From Prorocentrum cordatum (Eukaryota; Sar; Dinophyceae; Prorocentrales; Prorocentraceae): a DNA stretch of 64,000 bases. This document shows positions 19,146-28,400 of the stretch, piece by piece. Within the stretch, counting starts at the first letter, position 1. Each line of letters opens with the position of its first letter. The notes under the pieces were generated by a model. The model saw nothing but the letters and a program-made list of their open reading frames with translations, searched no databases and was not told the DNA's origin. Made by a program: the position numbers and the translations under genes. Location of the stretch: NCBI GenBank assembly GCA_963575745.1, contig CAUYUJ010014562.1, forward strand, positions 260,123-324,122. The letters are read 5' to 3'.

Positions 19146-21224
19146 ATGGCCGAAAGGCCAGGGGGTAACAAGGACAGCGGGGCAACCTTCCATAGTAAAA
19201 GAGCTTTCGTCATCGAAGATACGAGAGAGGCTTGCGCTGACCTCCGCATCCGAGGTTATATATGTGATCGCATTCCCCACAACGAGCTTATGACGACTGT
19301 GGGCGCAGATTACATGGGTGCGGTGATCAGTGGGGACTATATTCTAATATGGGTCAGTACCCCAGGTGACTGGTACGTACGAACCCCAGGAAAGAGAGTG
19401 GCCCCACACTGATCTCGCATTCAAAACCTGTTGACAAAAGCCAAGAAGCTCCGCATGAAAATCATAGTGTTTGGCCCCCCCAGGATACGTTTGGAAGTTA
19501 TCCCCAATACGTGATACTCTGGAAGATCTCAAGTTGACAGTGGTACGGATGCGGTTGTGTCATTTCGGTATCAGGTTTAATCTGCAAGACAATACACCGA
19601 GTGGTACCTATATGCAGGTAGCAACATCAATACCGATTAGCTCTAAGTTGTGGGCATGTACGTGCACATTGGCGATACCACAACATGTGTTGGATTGGTA
19701 CGGCCAAACGGTACGACATGCCGAATGGCGAGCTCAGACACGCATCACACTCATCCGTCACCTCAACGACAAAATCCTGGTAAGCAACACTACGCACGGA
19801 AACGTGCCGATATACTTGAACACCTATACACGCACGGATCACAACATCCATCACTATGCGACGACCAACAAAGGAGGACCGACATGGTCTGATGTCATCC
19901 GACGTGTAACACTCAACCTGGATACCAACTCGGTTATTCAGGATATCGCAGTAGCCGATCAACCCACAGGACATGATTGGCACGCACCACTACCTACAGG
20001 GGTTGCCAACCTCAGTACACGGATGTACTGGCAGCCCGAGGAACCGGTCATGCTCGGAAACGAGCCTACTCAATCACCACAGAAACCTAGACGCGTCATC
20101 ATAGATGACTGTCATTCTCCCCTCCCGACTCTGGAGATTGAAGCATGTACCCACTCATCAACGACGATGGGCACACAGACCGGTGAACAAGACGAGCAAG
20201 TCTTACCTACGGAGTCGCGTATCAAACAGAAGGAAAGGCTCAAAGCCGAAAAGGAGGCAGGCATCAAGCCTCGCCGCATCAAAAAGCACGTTGAAGACGG
20301 AAACGATGATTGCGGTGACGACTTGTCGGGACTCGGACAGGATCTTATGGCGACCTGGAGCACTGACGTCCCTGTTGAGCTGATAAGCTCAGACGAGGAT
20401 GATGACCTGTTCCTTGCCCTCCCCACATCTGTGCCCGACGCACACGCGGACATATATAGCATAGTAGCTACTCTATGCTATGGTCACAATAATTGCGTAG
20501 ATATGTTGGGCCCTGCGGAGGTGAGGGTGGTATTTCAGAGCTTGCCTTCTCAAGGGGTCTTTCCTCAGGAGGCAATTTAGACAAGACCACATGTGTCGAC
20601 CTGGGAGATCCCTCGGTGCAGCGAGCTGTAGATCATTACTTCGCAGTATGCCGCGTACGAGTAGCCATGCTACAGCCCAGTTGCCGCACCACAGGACCAC
20701 CATCCTGCTATAACTACAAAGCCAACCACAGCACTTGGGAACAGCATCATAAAGAAGATTTGCCACACATAACTTACTGTGGCAAAATAGCTGTTACTCA
20801 AGATAACGCACGGAGGTGGTGTATACGCGAACAACCGACAGGAACATGGGTGGATGATATTTCCCCACGGAAAGAACTTGCCAACCGACCACATATCACA
20901 ACCGTACACATCGACCAATGTGCGACGGGACTTAAAGATACGGCTGGTGACTACATCAAGAAGCCGACAAATATCACCAGCAACGACGAGACGATTCTTA
21001 AACCCTTTGAGCGACGCAAGTGCAACGGTCAGCATGTGCACGCACAACCGTGCAACAGAGAGCTTTCACTGGCACAAAAAACACTCGACGACTGCAGTCT
21101 GCCTTTGTGGAAGCCGTTTACTTGGCGAAAGCCATCGACACCACGCGCGGAGACGCGCCTACACGCACTGCGCATGCTTACCCTGCTGACCTTCCTGATC
21201 AAGCTGAGCCAGGAGAAGATATGA
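19146..21224 (+). pseudogene. Element 1 retroelement-specific module between protease and integrase
   Basis: The pieces are YILIWVSTPGDWYVRTPGKR (about 19335-19400), FGPPGYVWKLSPI (about 19470-19510), RLCHFGIRFN and PSGTYMQVATS (19550-19630) and HVLDWYGQT (about 19690). Similar strings occur in other dinoflagellate copia polyproteins as I remember them. Their layout, Gly-Pro-Pro followed by Cys-His/Arg-Phe-Gly, recalls the methyltransferase-like module seen elsewhere in this window. The remainder to 20580 is charged linker with a KQKERLKAEKEAG helix. The frame 20493-21224 is open but unrecognised. The fold assignment is tentative. Confidence 0.4.
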
Positions 21225-21910
21225 GACGCATCGGCGATCGTATCATCCCAAAAGTGGCTACATGCCCAGCGTGCATCGACAATGTCCGAAAGGACAGTCC
21301 CAGTCACAACAGAGATCCTACACAGTGTAAGTATCATGATTCTATCTCTGTATGCTGGCCATGTCCTGCATGCCAAAGGGACCTTACGAGAAGCAAGGGT
21401 GTTAAGAACCACCTCGACACTGAGCCCGGCAAATGTCGTTTTGCTGAGCCGTTCAAACCCCCAGATGATCATGATCCCGAGGGCACCAACGTGCCAGCTT
21501 GGTGGAAACCCTTACCCAAACCTGGGGAGGGCCAAGCTTCAGCATCGGGTGGCCGTCAAGGCGCTCGCGCCAGGCCACCGCGACCGCGAGCCTTTGGGAA
21601 CGCTGATCCTACATCTGGTGCCAGCAGTTACGATATGCTGCGAGACGCACCCGAGCGTGGAAACACGCCATCAGCGTCTCCAGGCGAGCCGCCACAAGTA
21701 GCGGCCCGCCGTGGTCGCCTGCAAGGCGTACCACCACCGCCAGATGCAGTTGACGAAGGAGACCGACTGCGGAGAGCCACAGGGGGTCCTCTTGCCTCCA
21801 CCGGCTCGGGGGCTCCACGACTGCCCGACTGGGCGAGATTTGACATCCAACTCAGTCTGCAATACCTCCGTAGTCATGAACCTCACGTAGTCAAAAAAGG
21901 AACTCCGTAA
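21020..21910 (+). CDS. Element 1 Cys/His region upstream of integrase
   Basis: The frame has Cys pairs CPACIDN, a CKYH, CPACQRDL and a following HLDTEPGKC. This could form one or two zinc sites. A Pro/Arg/Gly-rich linker follows, then WARFDIQLSLQYLR, the usual lead-in to the copia integrase zinc domain. One hairpin lies at 21655-21668 (RGNTP) and a degenerate one at 21482-21495. Confidence 0.5.
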   Translation: MQRSACARTTVQQRAFTGTKNTRRLQSAFVEAVYLAKAIDTTRGDAPTRTAHAYPADLPDQAEPGEDMRRIGDRIIPKVATCPACIDNVRKDSPSHNRDPTQCKYHDSISVCWPCPACQRDLTRSKGVKNHLDTEPGKCRFAEPFKPPDDHDPEGTNVPAWWKPLPKPGEGQASASGGRQGARARPPRPRAFGNADPTSGASSYDMLRDAPERGNTPSASPGEPPQVAARRGRLQGVPPPPDAVDEGDRLRRATGGPLASTGSGAPRLPDWARFDIQLSLQYLRSHEPHVVKKGTP

Positions 21911-23706
21911 ACTGCACTTGCTAGGAACCCAAGATGAGGCTGATCCTAGACAAAGTGGGACTGGACAACGTTCGACTAAATATGATCAAAGAAATCTGTG
22001 ACACATGTCGGGAATGTAGAGCATGGGGACGTCCAGGTAATTCTACGCTACCTTCCGTAAGCCTTCCTGGACATTGGCTTGACGAAGGCGAAGTAGATCG
22101 CATGTTTGACCAGAAACGAACCATATTTCATATTATGGACCGATGTATCCGCCCGGCAGCAGGCCAAGATATTTCTGATAGAGAACGTGACACTATACTC
22201 GACGCCTACCACTACTGCTGGATTGCCTATCATGGACCCTTCAAAGTCTTGTATTCAGATGGAGAAGGCGCCCTCAACAATGACACTGCCAAGGGCACGA
22301 TGGCGAACAAGGGTGCGACACTTCGTATCCGAGCGCCTGGCCAACACGGGACCTCGATCGAGTCACGCAACGGCATCCTTAGGGGCACTCTCCATATGAT
22401 TGAGGAAGAGCTGAATAGACACAACATCCCTGTTGTATTCACTAGAGTATTGGCTGAAGGCATCATCGTCACCAAAGCTTTCACGTTTTACAACGGAGTA
22501 TCTCCATACCAAGCACACACTGGGCGACAGCCCTCCTTTCTTCCTGACCTCGACACCCTTGACCTCCCTAAGGTGCCCGAGACGTCAGGCCACGAACGAG
22601 AACGCCGTGTGAGGGAAGTTAGCCTGGAAGCAATAACTCAAGCCACGGCGGTAGCTAAAACAAATCGTGCTCTCAGGGCTAAGACGGCCCCAGATGGTGC
22701 TCGCCTTTACTCAGCAGGGGACTCGGTCGACTATCACCGACCAACAGCCACTATGGACGACCATGGAGGCTGGAATGGCCCGTTTCCTGTGAGCCGTAAC
22801 GTGCCTGGGCGAGGACACGTCGTCGTCAAGGCAGGATCACGTGAGGTAATTGTAATGTACCCTGATGCTCGCCACACGCTATACATTGAATGCCTCCTTA
22901 CCAGGGAACTTGGCATGGACAACGTGGCCATGCAAACCGTCCTTACATATGTGGCACACCTTGGCGCAGGGAAACCTGCCAAAGTCTTTGGCTATATTCC
23001 AGACTACAATGGAAACTTCAATCTGTTGGACGACAGCAAGTTCCACCCGCGCGTACATCTTGCACCACAGTATCTCGTGCGAAATTATTCCCGAGTTGAA
23101 CGTGTAGTAGCCGTGAGACTGGCCAAGAGCGTGTCTAGTCTACCTGCAGTTAAGTACGCCACCGGGTCTACACTGATCCACTACGACAACGACGTCAACC
23201 CAGCCTTCCACTATTATGAGTGTGTGGGCACCGGCCTGAACATCTCTCAAATCACTGGTAGCACTCACTCCAGACTCATCCAGTGCCTGACGCCACACGT
23301 TCCTTCCTTAGGATTTCATGACGACCTTGCCAAGCATCAGCACTTGGGCACAACATCTGGAGAACATGACCAGCCTGGAGACAGGCCTCCACCAGACACC
23401 CCAGGTGCTTCATCACCAAGTGAAGGTTGCCTACCTACAATCTATGAAGAAAGCGAGGAACATGACATCGAGGCTATGATGATGGAAGCGTGGTACGATG
23501 AACTACGTATGGACCTTCATCCCACAACGGTTACCGACGATCATCTCTACTGCGTCCCAACAACTATGCTGCCCGACCAATGTGTTCTGGTCTCACCATC
23601 CGTGGACGAGGAAGATGACATAGTGTCGGAAACGCTCGGAGACGAGCCTGAACAACAAGAGCCCTGTCTTATCTCTCTATGCTCGACTACACCTGACGAG
23701 GGCTAG
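21885..23706 (+). CDS. Element 1 integrase
   Basis: The N-terminal zinc region has KLHLLGTQDE in one frame to about 21930, then ICDTCRECRAW in the 21934 frame; the second His of the HHCC finger is not evident. The catalytic core follows, with the acidic triad as HIMDRCIRP (Asp), YSDGEGALN (Asp) and TSIESRNGI (Glu). After it come GVSPYQAHTGRQPSFLPD, the usual copia motif downstream of the core, and a C-terminal small-barrel-like segment (YSAGDSVDYHR ... GWNGPFPV). Integrase inserts the cDNA copy into the genome. Hairpins at 22966, 23373 and 23634 fall in and after the C-terminal part. The frame is otherwise intact for 590 residues, longer than usual because of an acidic tail. Confidence 0.85.
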
Positions 23707-23760
23707 TCTCTTGACAGTGATGAACATGGTCCTTATGTTGAGTTATGTTTCACACCAGAA

Positions 23761-24399
23761 ATGTCAATGGTAGTGTTGGACCAGACCCAACTTGCACAGC
23801 TTGAGACTGACATGGTCGCAACGATGAGAGTATATGTATCATCAGCTGCTAAACACGCGGTGGTAGTCAAGGAAGACGACCTACTCACCAAAGCCGGTAT
23901 AGCAGCACACCCTAAAGAGGTTAGTGAGGCTTTGTACACCGAACTCAAGATCTGGCTTGATAACCGATGCTTCCAGATGTACGACCTATCTAAAGCTTCC
24001 AACATCATGACATCCAGATATGTACACAAGTGGAAGTTTGTGACGGTAGGTACCGGGAATGTTAAAACCATCCGTCTCAGACTTGTCCTTCGCGGATTCA
24101 TGGACACGGAGGCGTTTGATGTAGAAACCTTCTCAGGAATTGCTCGAAGACAGCCCCAGAGGCTCCTGGCAAGTGAGGCGGCATGTCATCCAGAATGGAT
24201 CTTAGCATCTATGGATATCGACAACGCGATCCTAAAAGGTCTGACCTATGAGGAACTTGCCCATGCCACCGGCGAGGAAACTCGCATGGTTTGCCTCACT
24301 CTTCCACCAGGAAGCGCCCAGGTGCTTCGTACACTACCAGGCTTCTCTTCTTACGATGAGCGTTCTCCCTCAAGCTTCGTGCGACCGCGCGAGCTATAG
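23761..24399 (+). pseudogene. Element 1 reverse transcriptase, fingers and first palm motif
   Basis: The protein has YVHKWKFV, then IRLRLVLRGFMD, then ILASMDIDNAILKG, matching the copia motif with the first catalytic Asp (usual form D-V-x-x-A-F-L). It goes on through TYEELAHATGEETR and LTLPPGS to a stop at 24397-24399. The next motif (SYDPEFEF) lies in a different frame from about 24390, so a frameshift splits the enzyme. Hairpin 24272-24285 overlaps the conserved GEETR codons. Confidence 0.8.
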
Positions 24400-25538
24400 G
24401 CCTCGCACCGACAAGTTACGATCCGGAGTTTGAATTCAGTCAAGATCTGTTAACGGCAAAACATGTCGACGATATCAACATGACAGGCCTAGAGAAAAAC
24501 GTAGATGACTATGTACAACGTGTCGAAAAGGTGTTTGGTAAATGCAAGCTCAACAAACATTATTATACGAACTGCGCTGTTCGCTACACCAAGAATGAAC
24601 AAGGGGATGTGATCATGGATCAGGGCGAGTACATTAAACAACTACGTCCTATCACACACCCTGAACTTACGGGAGCGGCGGCTGACGCCAAAGCTACCAA
24701 ACTCATCACCGACATGTTCGTTAGCCTGCGAGGAGCTCTCGCCTATGCCCTTCTCACTCAAGTCTGGCTCATGGTGTATGTGGTCTCTCTCCAGAAGATC
24801 CAAGAGCCCACCAACTTAGAAGTCAGACGACTGAATGCTGTGACGCGAAAGCTGATCAGCAGCCCGAAACGCATCACTTTCCCGCGGATGAAACCGACGA
24901 GCGAAGTAGACATACACAGTGATTCGGGGTATCGGAAGCTCACCGGGGAGGAAGACGATGAGACCAAGGGCTACGGCATCCGCGGGGCTAATGTACTGCG
25001 GCGAGGAAGCTCGCCTCAAGGCAAATCCGTCATCCACCTTTGCGACGGACTATGCAAATCACACCGATTGCAGGTGAGGTCCAGCTATGCCGCTGAGGCA
25101 CTTGCAGCTGCACACAACCTTGATGAATGCTACCCCACGGTCATCACTCTCCACGAGCTCAAGGCAGGGGCACTTACTCCACGACAACTACGTGATATGT
25201 GTGAAGTTGGAGGCCTAGCCACTAAGGTATCCCTTGCTATAGACGCTGAGTCTGTATACAAATCGCTATCCAGCAAAGATCTTAAGATACCGACGGAACG
25301 GACTTTGCTGGGACATATCAGCTGGATACGTGAGCTCATGGATATAGGTATAGTGCACAACGTGCAATGGTGTGATACTAGAGACATGACCGCAGATGGG
25401 CATACAAAGGGGAGTATCGATCGGGAGCTGCTTTTGGAGGTGATGTCAGGCACTCAGTCATTTAAGTATGACGTGAAGCAATTTGTTCCCTGTCGGGGTC
25501 CTGAGGACAGAAACGAGCCTAAGTCAAATCAGTTTTAG
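24390..25538 (+). pseudogene. Element 1 reverse transcriptase palm and RNase H
   Basis: The frame is open from about 24390 and reads SYDPEFEF then AKHVDDINMTG. HVDD at 24462-24473 stands where copia elements have Y/H/L-V-D-D. The connection domain follows. RNase H then shows VDIHSDSGY (first Asp), SSYAAEALAAA (Glu), SLAIDAESVYKSL (Asp) and TRDMTADGHTKG (last acidic residue). The frame ends TAG at 25536-25538. RT and RNase H copy the RNA and remove the template. Hairpin 25001-25014 with the exceptional GAAG loop lies in the variable LRRGSSPQG loop. Confidence 0.85.
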
Positions 25539-25914
25539 TCTGTCCTTGTTGCCCCCGCGGTCCAGTCTGCCAGCGCGGGCGCCTAATACAGAGGCGCCCT
25601 CCTAGTTGCTCGGAAACGAGCCTTACTTTTCACGCTTGGCAACGAGCCTGTTCAGATTGATTCAGGCTCTTGCTTTAATATCCTTTTGCTCGGGGAGGTA
25701 TAGCCTGTTTGGCTTACCTCTCGCCGGGCCGATATCCCTTTGATGTCCAAGGGGCTATTTTGCGTATGCGTGAAAATGCTTTGCGAGGAAACTCGCCTTA
25801 CAGTCTGGTGATAGGCCAGACTGTATTTATTGTTTTTCTTGCAAACAGTCGCGCGCGCGGCCTTTGTGGAGCCTAACGGCGGCGCGGCTATGCTCACCGT
25901 CTCCTCCCCTCCCG
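25539..25914 (+). other. Element 1 3' non-coding region, dense in stem-loops
   Basis: No frame is used after the RNase H stop. Besides three GNRA hairpins it holds other inverted repeats. GGGCGCC/GGCGCCC has a 9-base loop (25577-25599). GAGGTA/TACCTC has an inner AGCC/GGCT (25695-25720). TACAGTCTGG/CCAGACTGTA has a 7-base loop (25799-25825). The region just before the right LTR is pyrimidine-rich (CTCCTCCCCTCCC), not the purine tract expected for plus-strand priming. Confidence 0.75.
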
Positions 25915-26180
25915 ACTTTAAGGGTAGCTCTTTGGGAGATGTTATATAGGATCGGGAGTATAGCTCGTGCGCCGTTGCTTTTGGCTCAAGGCACGCGCGC
26001 CCTATTTGCCCGGACACTGCTGGTGTTCGCTATGTGCTGGAAAGACCATTACATCGATCTTATCCTATCTTATCCGTCCACTCCCCATACTGAACTACCC
26101 CAGCATGGCATTGGACGCTATCTGCCATCCGCTTCCCATGGAATCGGATGCTATTTGACTTACCATCGTCACTTCAGACT
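25915..26180 (+). repeat. Element 1, right LTR (266 bp)
   Basis: This is the counterpart of 10132-10397. It has the same start ACTTTAAGGG and end TTCAGACT, and is followed by the target duplication ACTTT at 26181-26185. The spliced-leader-like stretch here (25972-25990) keeps a fuller TTTTGGCTCAAG. Confidence 0.92.
25972..25990 (+). promoter_or_regulatory. Spliced-leader relic in right LTR of element 1
   Basis: CCGTTGCTTTTGGCTCAAG matches the leader CCGTAGCCATTTTGGCTCAAG with one substitution and a two-base loss. Its last twelve bases are identical to the leader 3' end. Confidence 0.72.
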
Positions 26181-26390
26181 ACTTTGACGCGTCTTGGGGA
26201 ACTCTTTGGGTGCATTCTGGGCCCCTTGGGACCTCTGGGAGGCCTCCTTCAGGCTATCTCCGCGCGGGAGGGGGTGCTCGATGTCGCCCCCCGTTGGCTC
26301 GCTGGCCGAGGGCGACACAGCGGGAATCTCAGCGGAATCAGTTTGCGCTTCAGGAAGGAGGAAAAACAGGAGTGGAAGAAAACGACGGCG

Positions 26391-26820
26391 GCTGGGCGCA
26401 GGGGGGAACCTTTGCGTCCGGGCCGGGGGTGGGAACCCATCCTCGGCCGAAACGGTGGCTGGGCGCAGGGGTGACCCCTTGCGTCCGGGCCGGGAGTGGT
26501 AACCCATCCTCGGCCGAATCGGAGGCAGGGGGGAACTCTTGCCTCCGGGCTGGCGGTGATAACCCATCGTCAGCCGAATCGGGCGCAGGGGTAACCCCTT
26601 GCGTCCGGGGTGGCGGTGGTGACCCATCGTCAACCGAATCGTACGCAGGGGGAAACCTTTGCGTCTGGGTTGGCGGTGGTGACCCATCTTTAGCCGAGTG
26701 GGGCGCAGGGGGGAACCCTTGCGTCCAGGGTGGCGGTGGTAACCCATCGTGAACCGAATCGGGCGCAGGGGTAACCCCTTGCGTCCGGGCCAGGGGTGGT
26801 CACCCACCCTCGGCCGAATC
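26391..26820. repeat. Tandem array of seven 60-bp units, hairpin-forming
   Basis: Units contain GGGCGCAGGGG, a CCCCTTGCGTCCGGG-like return arm, and GTAACCCATC(C/G)TC. The arms GGGCGCA and TGCGTCC pair around a G/C-rich loop. In the third unit the arms are GGAGGCA and TGCCTCC, which keeps pairing. The plus frame reads as a Gly-rich repeat protein, and the minus frame is also open; neither is taken as a gene. Confidence 0.85.
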
Positions 26821-27309
26821 GTTTTTTCGCGAATTGTCCATATATTCTGGGCGTTCGCTAGTGGGGGCAAGTGACGCCAATTTTTTTTGAGTTCCAGGGG
26901 ATCGGGAGAGCTCCAGGATGGAAAAAGCTCGAGTCGTTGATATCTAGTACAAATCAATATCGGTTTCCACCCTTTGGGACGCAGGTTGGAGTAATTGGAT
27001 GAGTTTTCACACGTGGTGTTTTGGGTAAATAAGGGGGAACTCACGCATGTGTGCTTTGAATTCCCAGGGAACGCGGAAACGGACGGAGCGAAAATCGCGT
27101 GGCAGAGCAAAACGAGGCAGACAACATACGTATTTGCGCATGGTTTCAGGGGACCACGCGTGCAACACGAAAATCAGCGAGGGGGATGAAGGGGGGGGAG
27201 CGCCGACAACGTCGACGCAGGAACCTCCAGAGATTGAAGCGAATAGCTTCAGATGGAATTGGTGTATATCAATGAGTAAGAAGCCGGCCAAAACGCAACA
27301 TATACAACA
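26821..27309. other. Intergenic, nothing recognised
   Basis: A mixed, less GC-rich stretch has short open frames on both strands but no motif, repeat or RNA feature that I can support. Confidence 0.4.
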
Positions 27310-27850
27310 AATGATAATACTTTCTGGATTTCTGTGTGTTTCTGATGTTTGTCGTTCAGTCTGGCGGGGGTCATCTCTGAGATGACATGACAGGTGATCC
27401 TCATCGTCGCGCAAACTATAGCAAGTAGTATCAAGCCGTCGAAAACTGGAATCTCAGAACACATATTATTTTTGTAGATTCGCAGGTTTTGTTTGTTGTT
27501 TCTTGTCCATTCTGGCTTGGGCTCGCTCTGAGATGACACCTGATCTTCGCCGTTGCACGAACTATAGGGATTCGTAGTACGCTGGCCAAGACGCAAAATC
27601 TGGAAAGTCGTACTATATTCTGGATTCAGATGTTTCTCTGTTGTTTCTGGTCAATTCTGGCCCGAGCCCGCTCTGAGATGACAGCTGATCCTCGCCGTCG
27701 CACAAATATAGCGATTCGTAGTACATGGCGAAGACGCAAAAAAATCGAAAAGCAGTATTACTTTCTGGATTCAAGTGTTTGTCTGTTGTTTTTGTGTGGT
27801 TCTGGCCGGAACCCGCTTTGAGAAAACAGTTGATCTTCGTCATCAGCAGC
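27310..27850. repeat. Tandem array, four units of about 150 bp
   Basis: Units start near 27321, 27470, 27620 and 27765. They share a TTTCTGGATTC-like start, TTGTTTCTGGTCAATTCTGG, a CTCTGAGATGACA segment, CTCGCCGTCGCAC and ATTCGTAGTAC. The last unit runs into the trinucleotide tract. Confidence 0.7.
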
Positions 27851-27859
27851 ATCATTATC

Positions 27860-27921
27860 ACCACCAGCCTCGGCATCACCATCACCATCACTACCATTAC
27901 CATCATCACAGTCATCATCAT

Positions 27922-27953
<32 letters not shown>

Positions 27954-28075
27954 TCGTCGTCGTCGTCGTCGTCGTCGTCACCACCATCATCGTCGTCACC
28001 GTCGTCATCATCATCATCATCATCATCATCATCACCATCGTCGTCGTCGTCATCGTCACCATCTCCGCGCACCTC
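27860..28075. repeat. CAT/CAC/CGT trinucleotide microsatellite
   Basis: Interrupted runs of CAT, CAC and CGT. The conceptual His, Ile/Thr or Asp polymers in different frames are artefacts. Confidence 0.95.
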
Positions 28076-28400
28076 TCACAAGTTTCGTGGTCTTGCAGGG
28101 AGATCCACTGGAGGCCCCAGTGTCAGGGTCCACATGCAGTTCTACCTCCAATTTCGGCGTAACCCTCACACGCACACGTTTCGTGGCCATTTAGGGAGCA
28201 TTACCGAAGACCCCAGTGGCAGGGTCCGCATGCGGTCCCCGCCCCCCGATCCGGCGCACCCCTCATAAGTTTCGTGGTCCCGAAGTGAGCTCCACGGAAT
28301 GCCCCAGTGGCACGGTTTGCATGCGGCTTCAATCCCTAATTCGGCGCACCCCTTCACACGTTTCGTGGCCCCATACAGACCTCGATCGCCTCGTGCGCCG
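28076..28400. repeat. Tandem array, four units of about 95 bp
   Basis: Units share CGCACCCCTCA, AAGTTTCGTGG, CCCCAGTGGCAGGGT and GCATGCGG. Confidence 0.75.

Larger units (their letters stand above)
14546..19807 (+). repeat. GNRA hairpin family, copies 12-24
   Basis: Positions, 5' arm and loop: 14546-14559 GCGGG/GAAA (terminal G-T); 14627-14640 GCGGG/GAAA; 15770-15783 GCTGG/GAAA; 16033-16046 GCAGG/GAAA; 16336-16349 GCAGG/GAAA; 16952-16965 GCGAG/GAAA; 17464-17477 GCGGG/GAAA; 17545-17558 GCAGG/GAAA; 18082-18095 GCGGG/GAAA (one C/T mismatch); 18115-18128 GCGGG/GAAA; 18645-18658 GCGGG/GCAA; 18734-18747 GCAGG/GAAA; 19794-19807 GCACG/GAAA. All are followed by C. The copy at 18645 is read in another frame than Gly-Asn. 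Confidence 0.93.
20052..25796 (+). repeat. GNRA hairpin family, copies 25-34
   Basis: Positions, 5' arm and loop: 20052-20065 GCTCG/GAAA; 21655-21668 GCGTG/GAAA; 22966-22979 GCAGG/GAAA; 23373-23386 GCCTG/GAGA; 23634-23647 GCTCG/GAGA; 24272-24285 GCGAG/GAAA; 25001-25014 GCGAG/GAAG (only non-GNRA loop); 25608-25621 GCTCG/GAAA; 25634-25647 GCTTG/GCAA (one T-G pair); 25783-25796 GCGAG/GAAA. The last three lie after the RNase H stop codon. The copies at 22966 and 24272 are read in other frames. Confidence 0.93.
10132..26180 (+). mobile_element. Copia element 1: 16.05-kb LTR retrotransposon with extra domains
   Basis: It is bounded by 266-bp direct LTRs, 5-bp target duplications and a tRNA-type primer site. 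The order on the plus strand is gag with a CCHC knuckle, a long spacer, a KptA/Tpt1 domain, a RING-H2 finger, aspartic protease, a retroelement-specific module, zinc-finger region, integrase, RT, RNase H and a structured 3' non-coding region. Integrase ahead of RT defines the copia order. The internal part is about three times the length of a typical copia element. The two LTRs differ at about 11 of 266 positions (about 4%), so it is not recent. The reading frame changes many times; it is probably no longer autonomous, although indel errors could contribute. The LTR ends are not the canonical TG...CA, and no polypurine tract is visible upstream of the right LTR. Confidence 0.9.

Noticed and set aside
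12034-25014. Hairpins as a pure peptide repeat (Gly-Asn-X-Pro)
   Set aside because: Codons vary so as to keep base pairing, three copies lie outside coding sequence and four are read in other frames.
27613-28162. Poly-His, poly-Asp and Ile/Thr frames
   Set aside because: They are translations of the CAT/CGT microsatellite on both strands.
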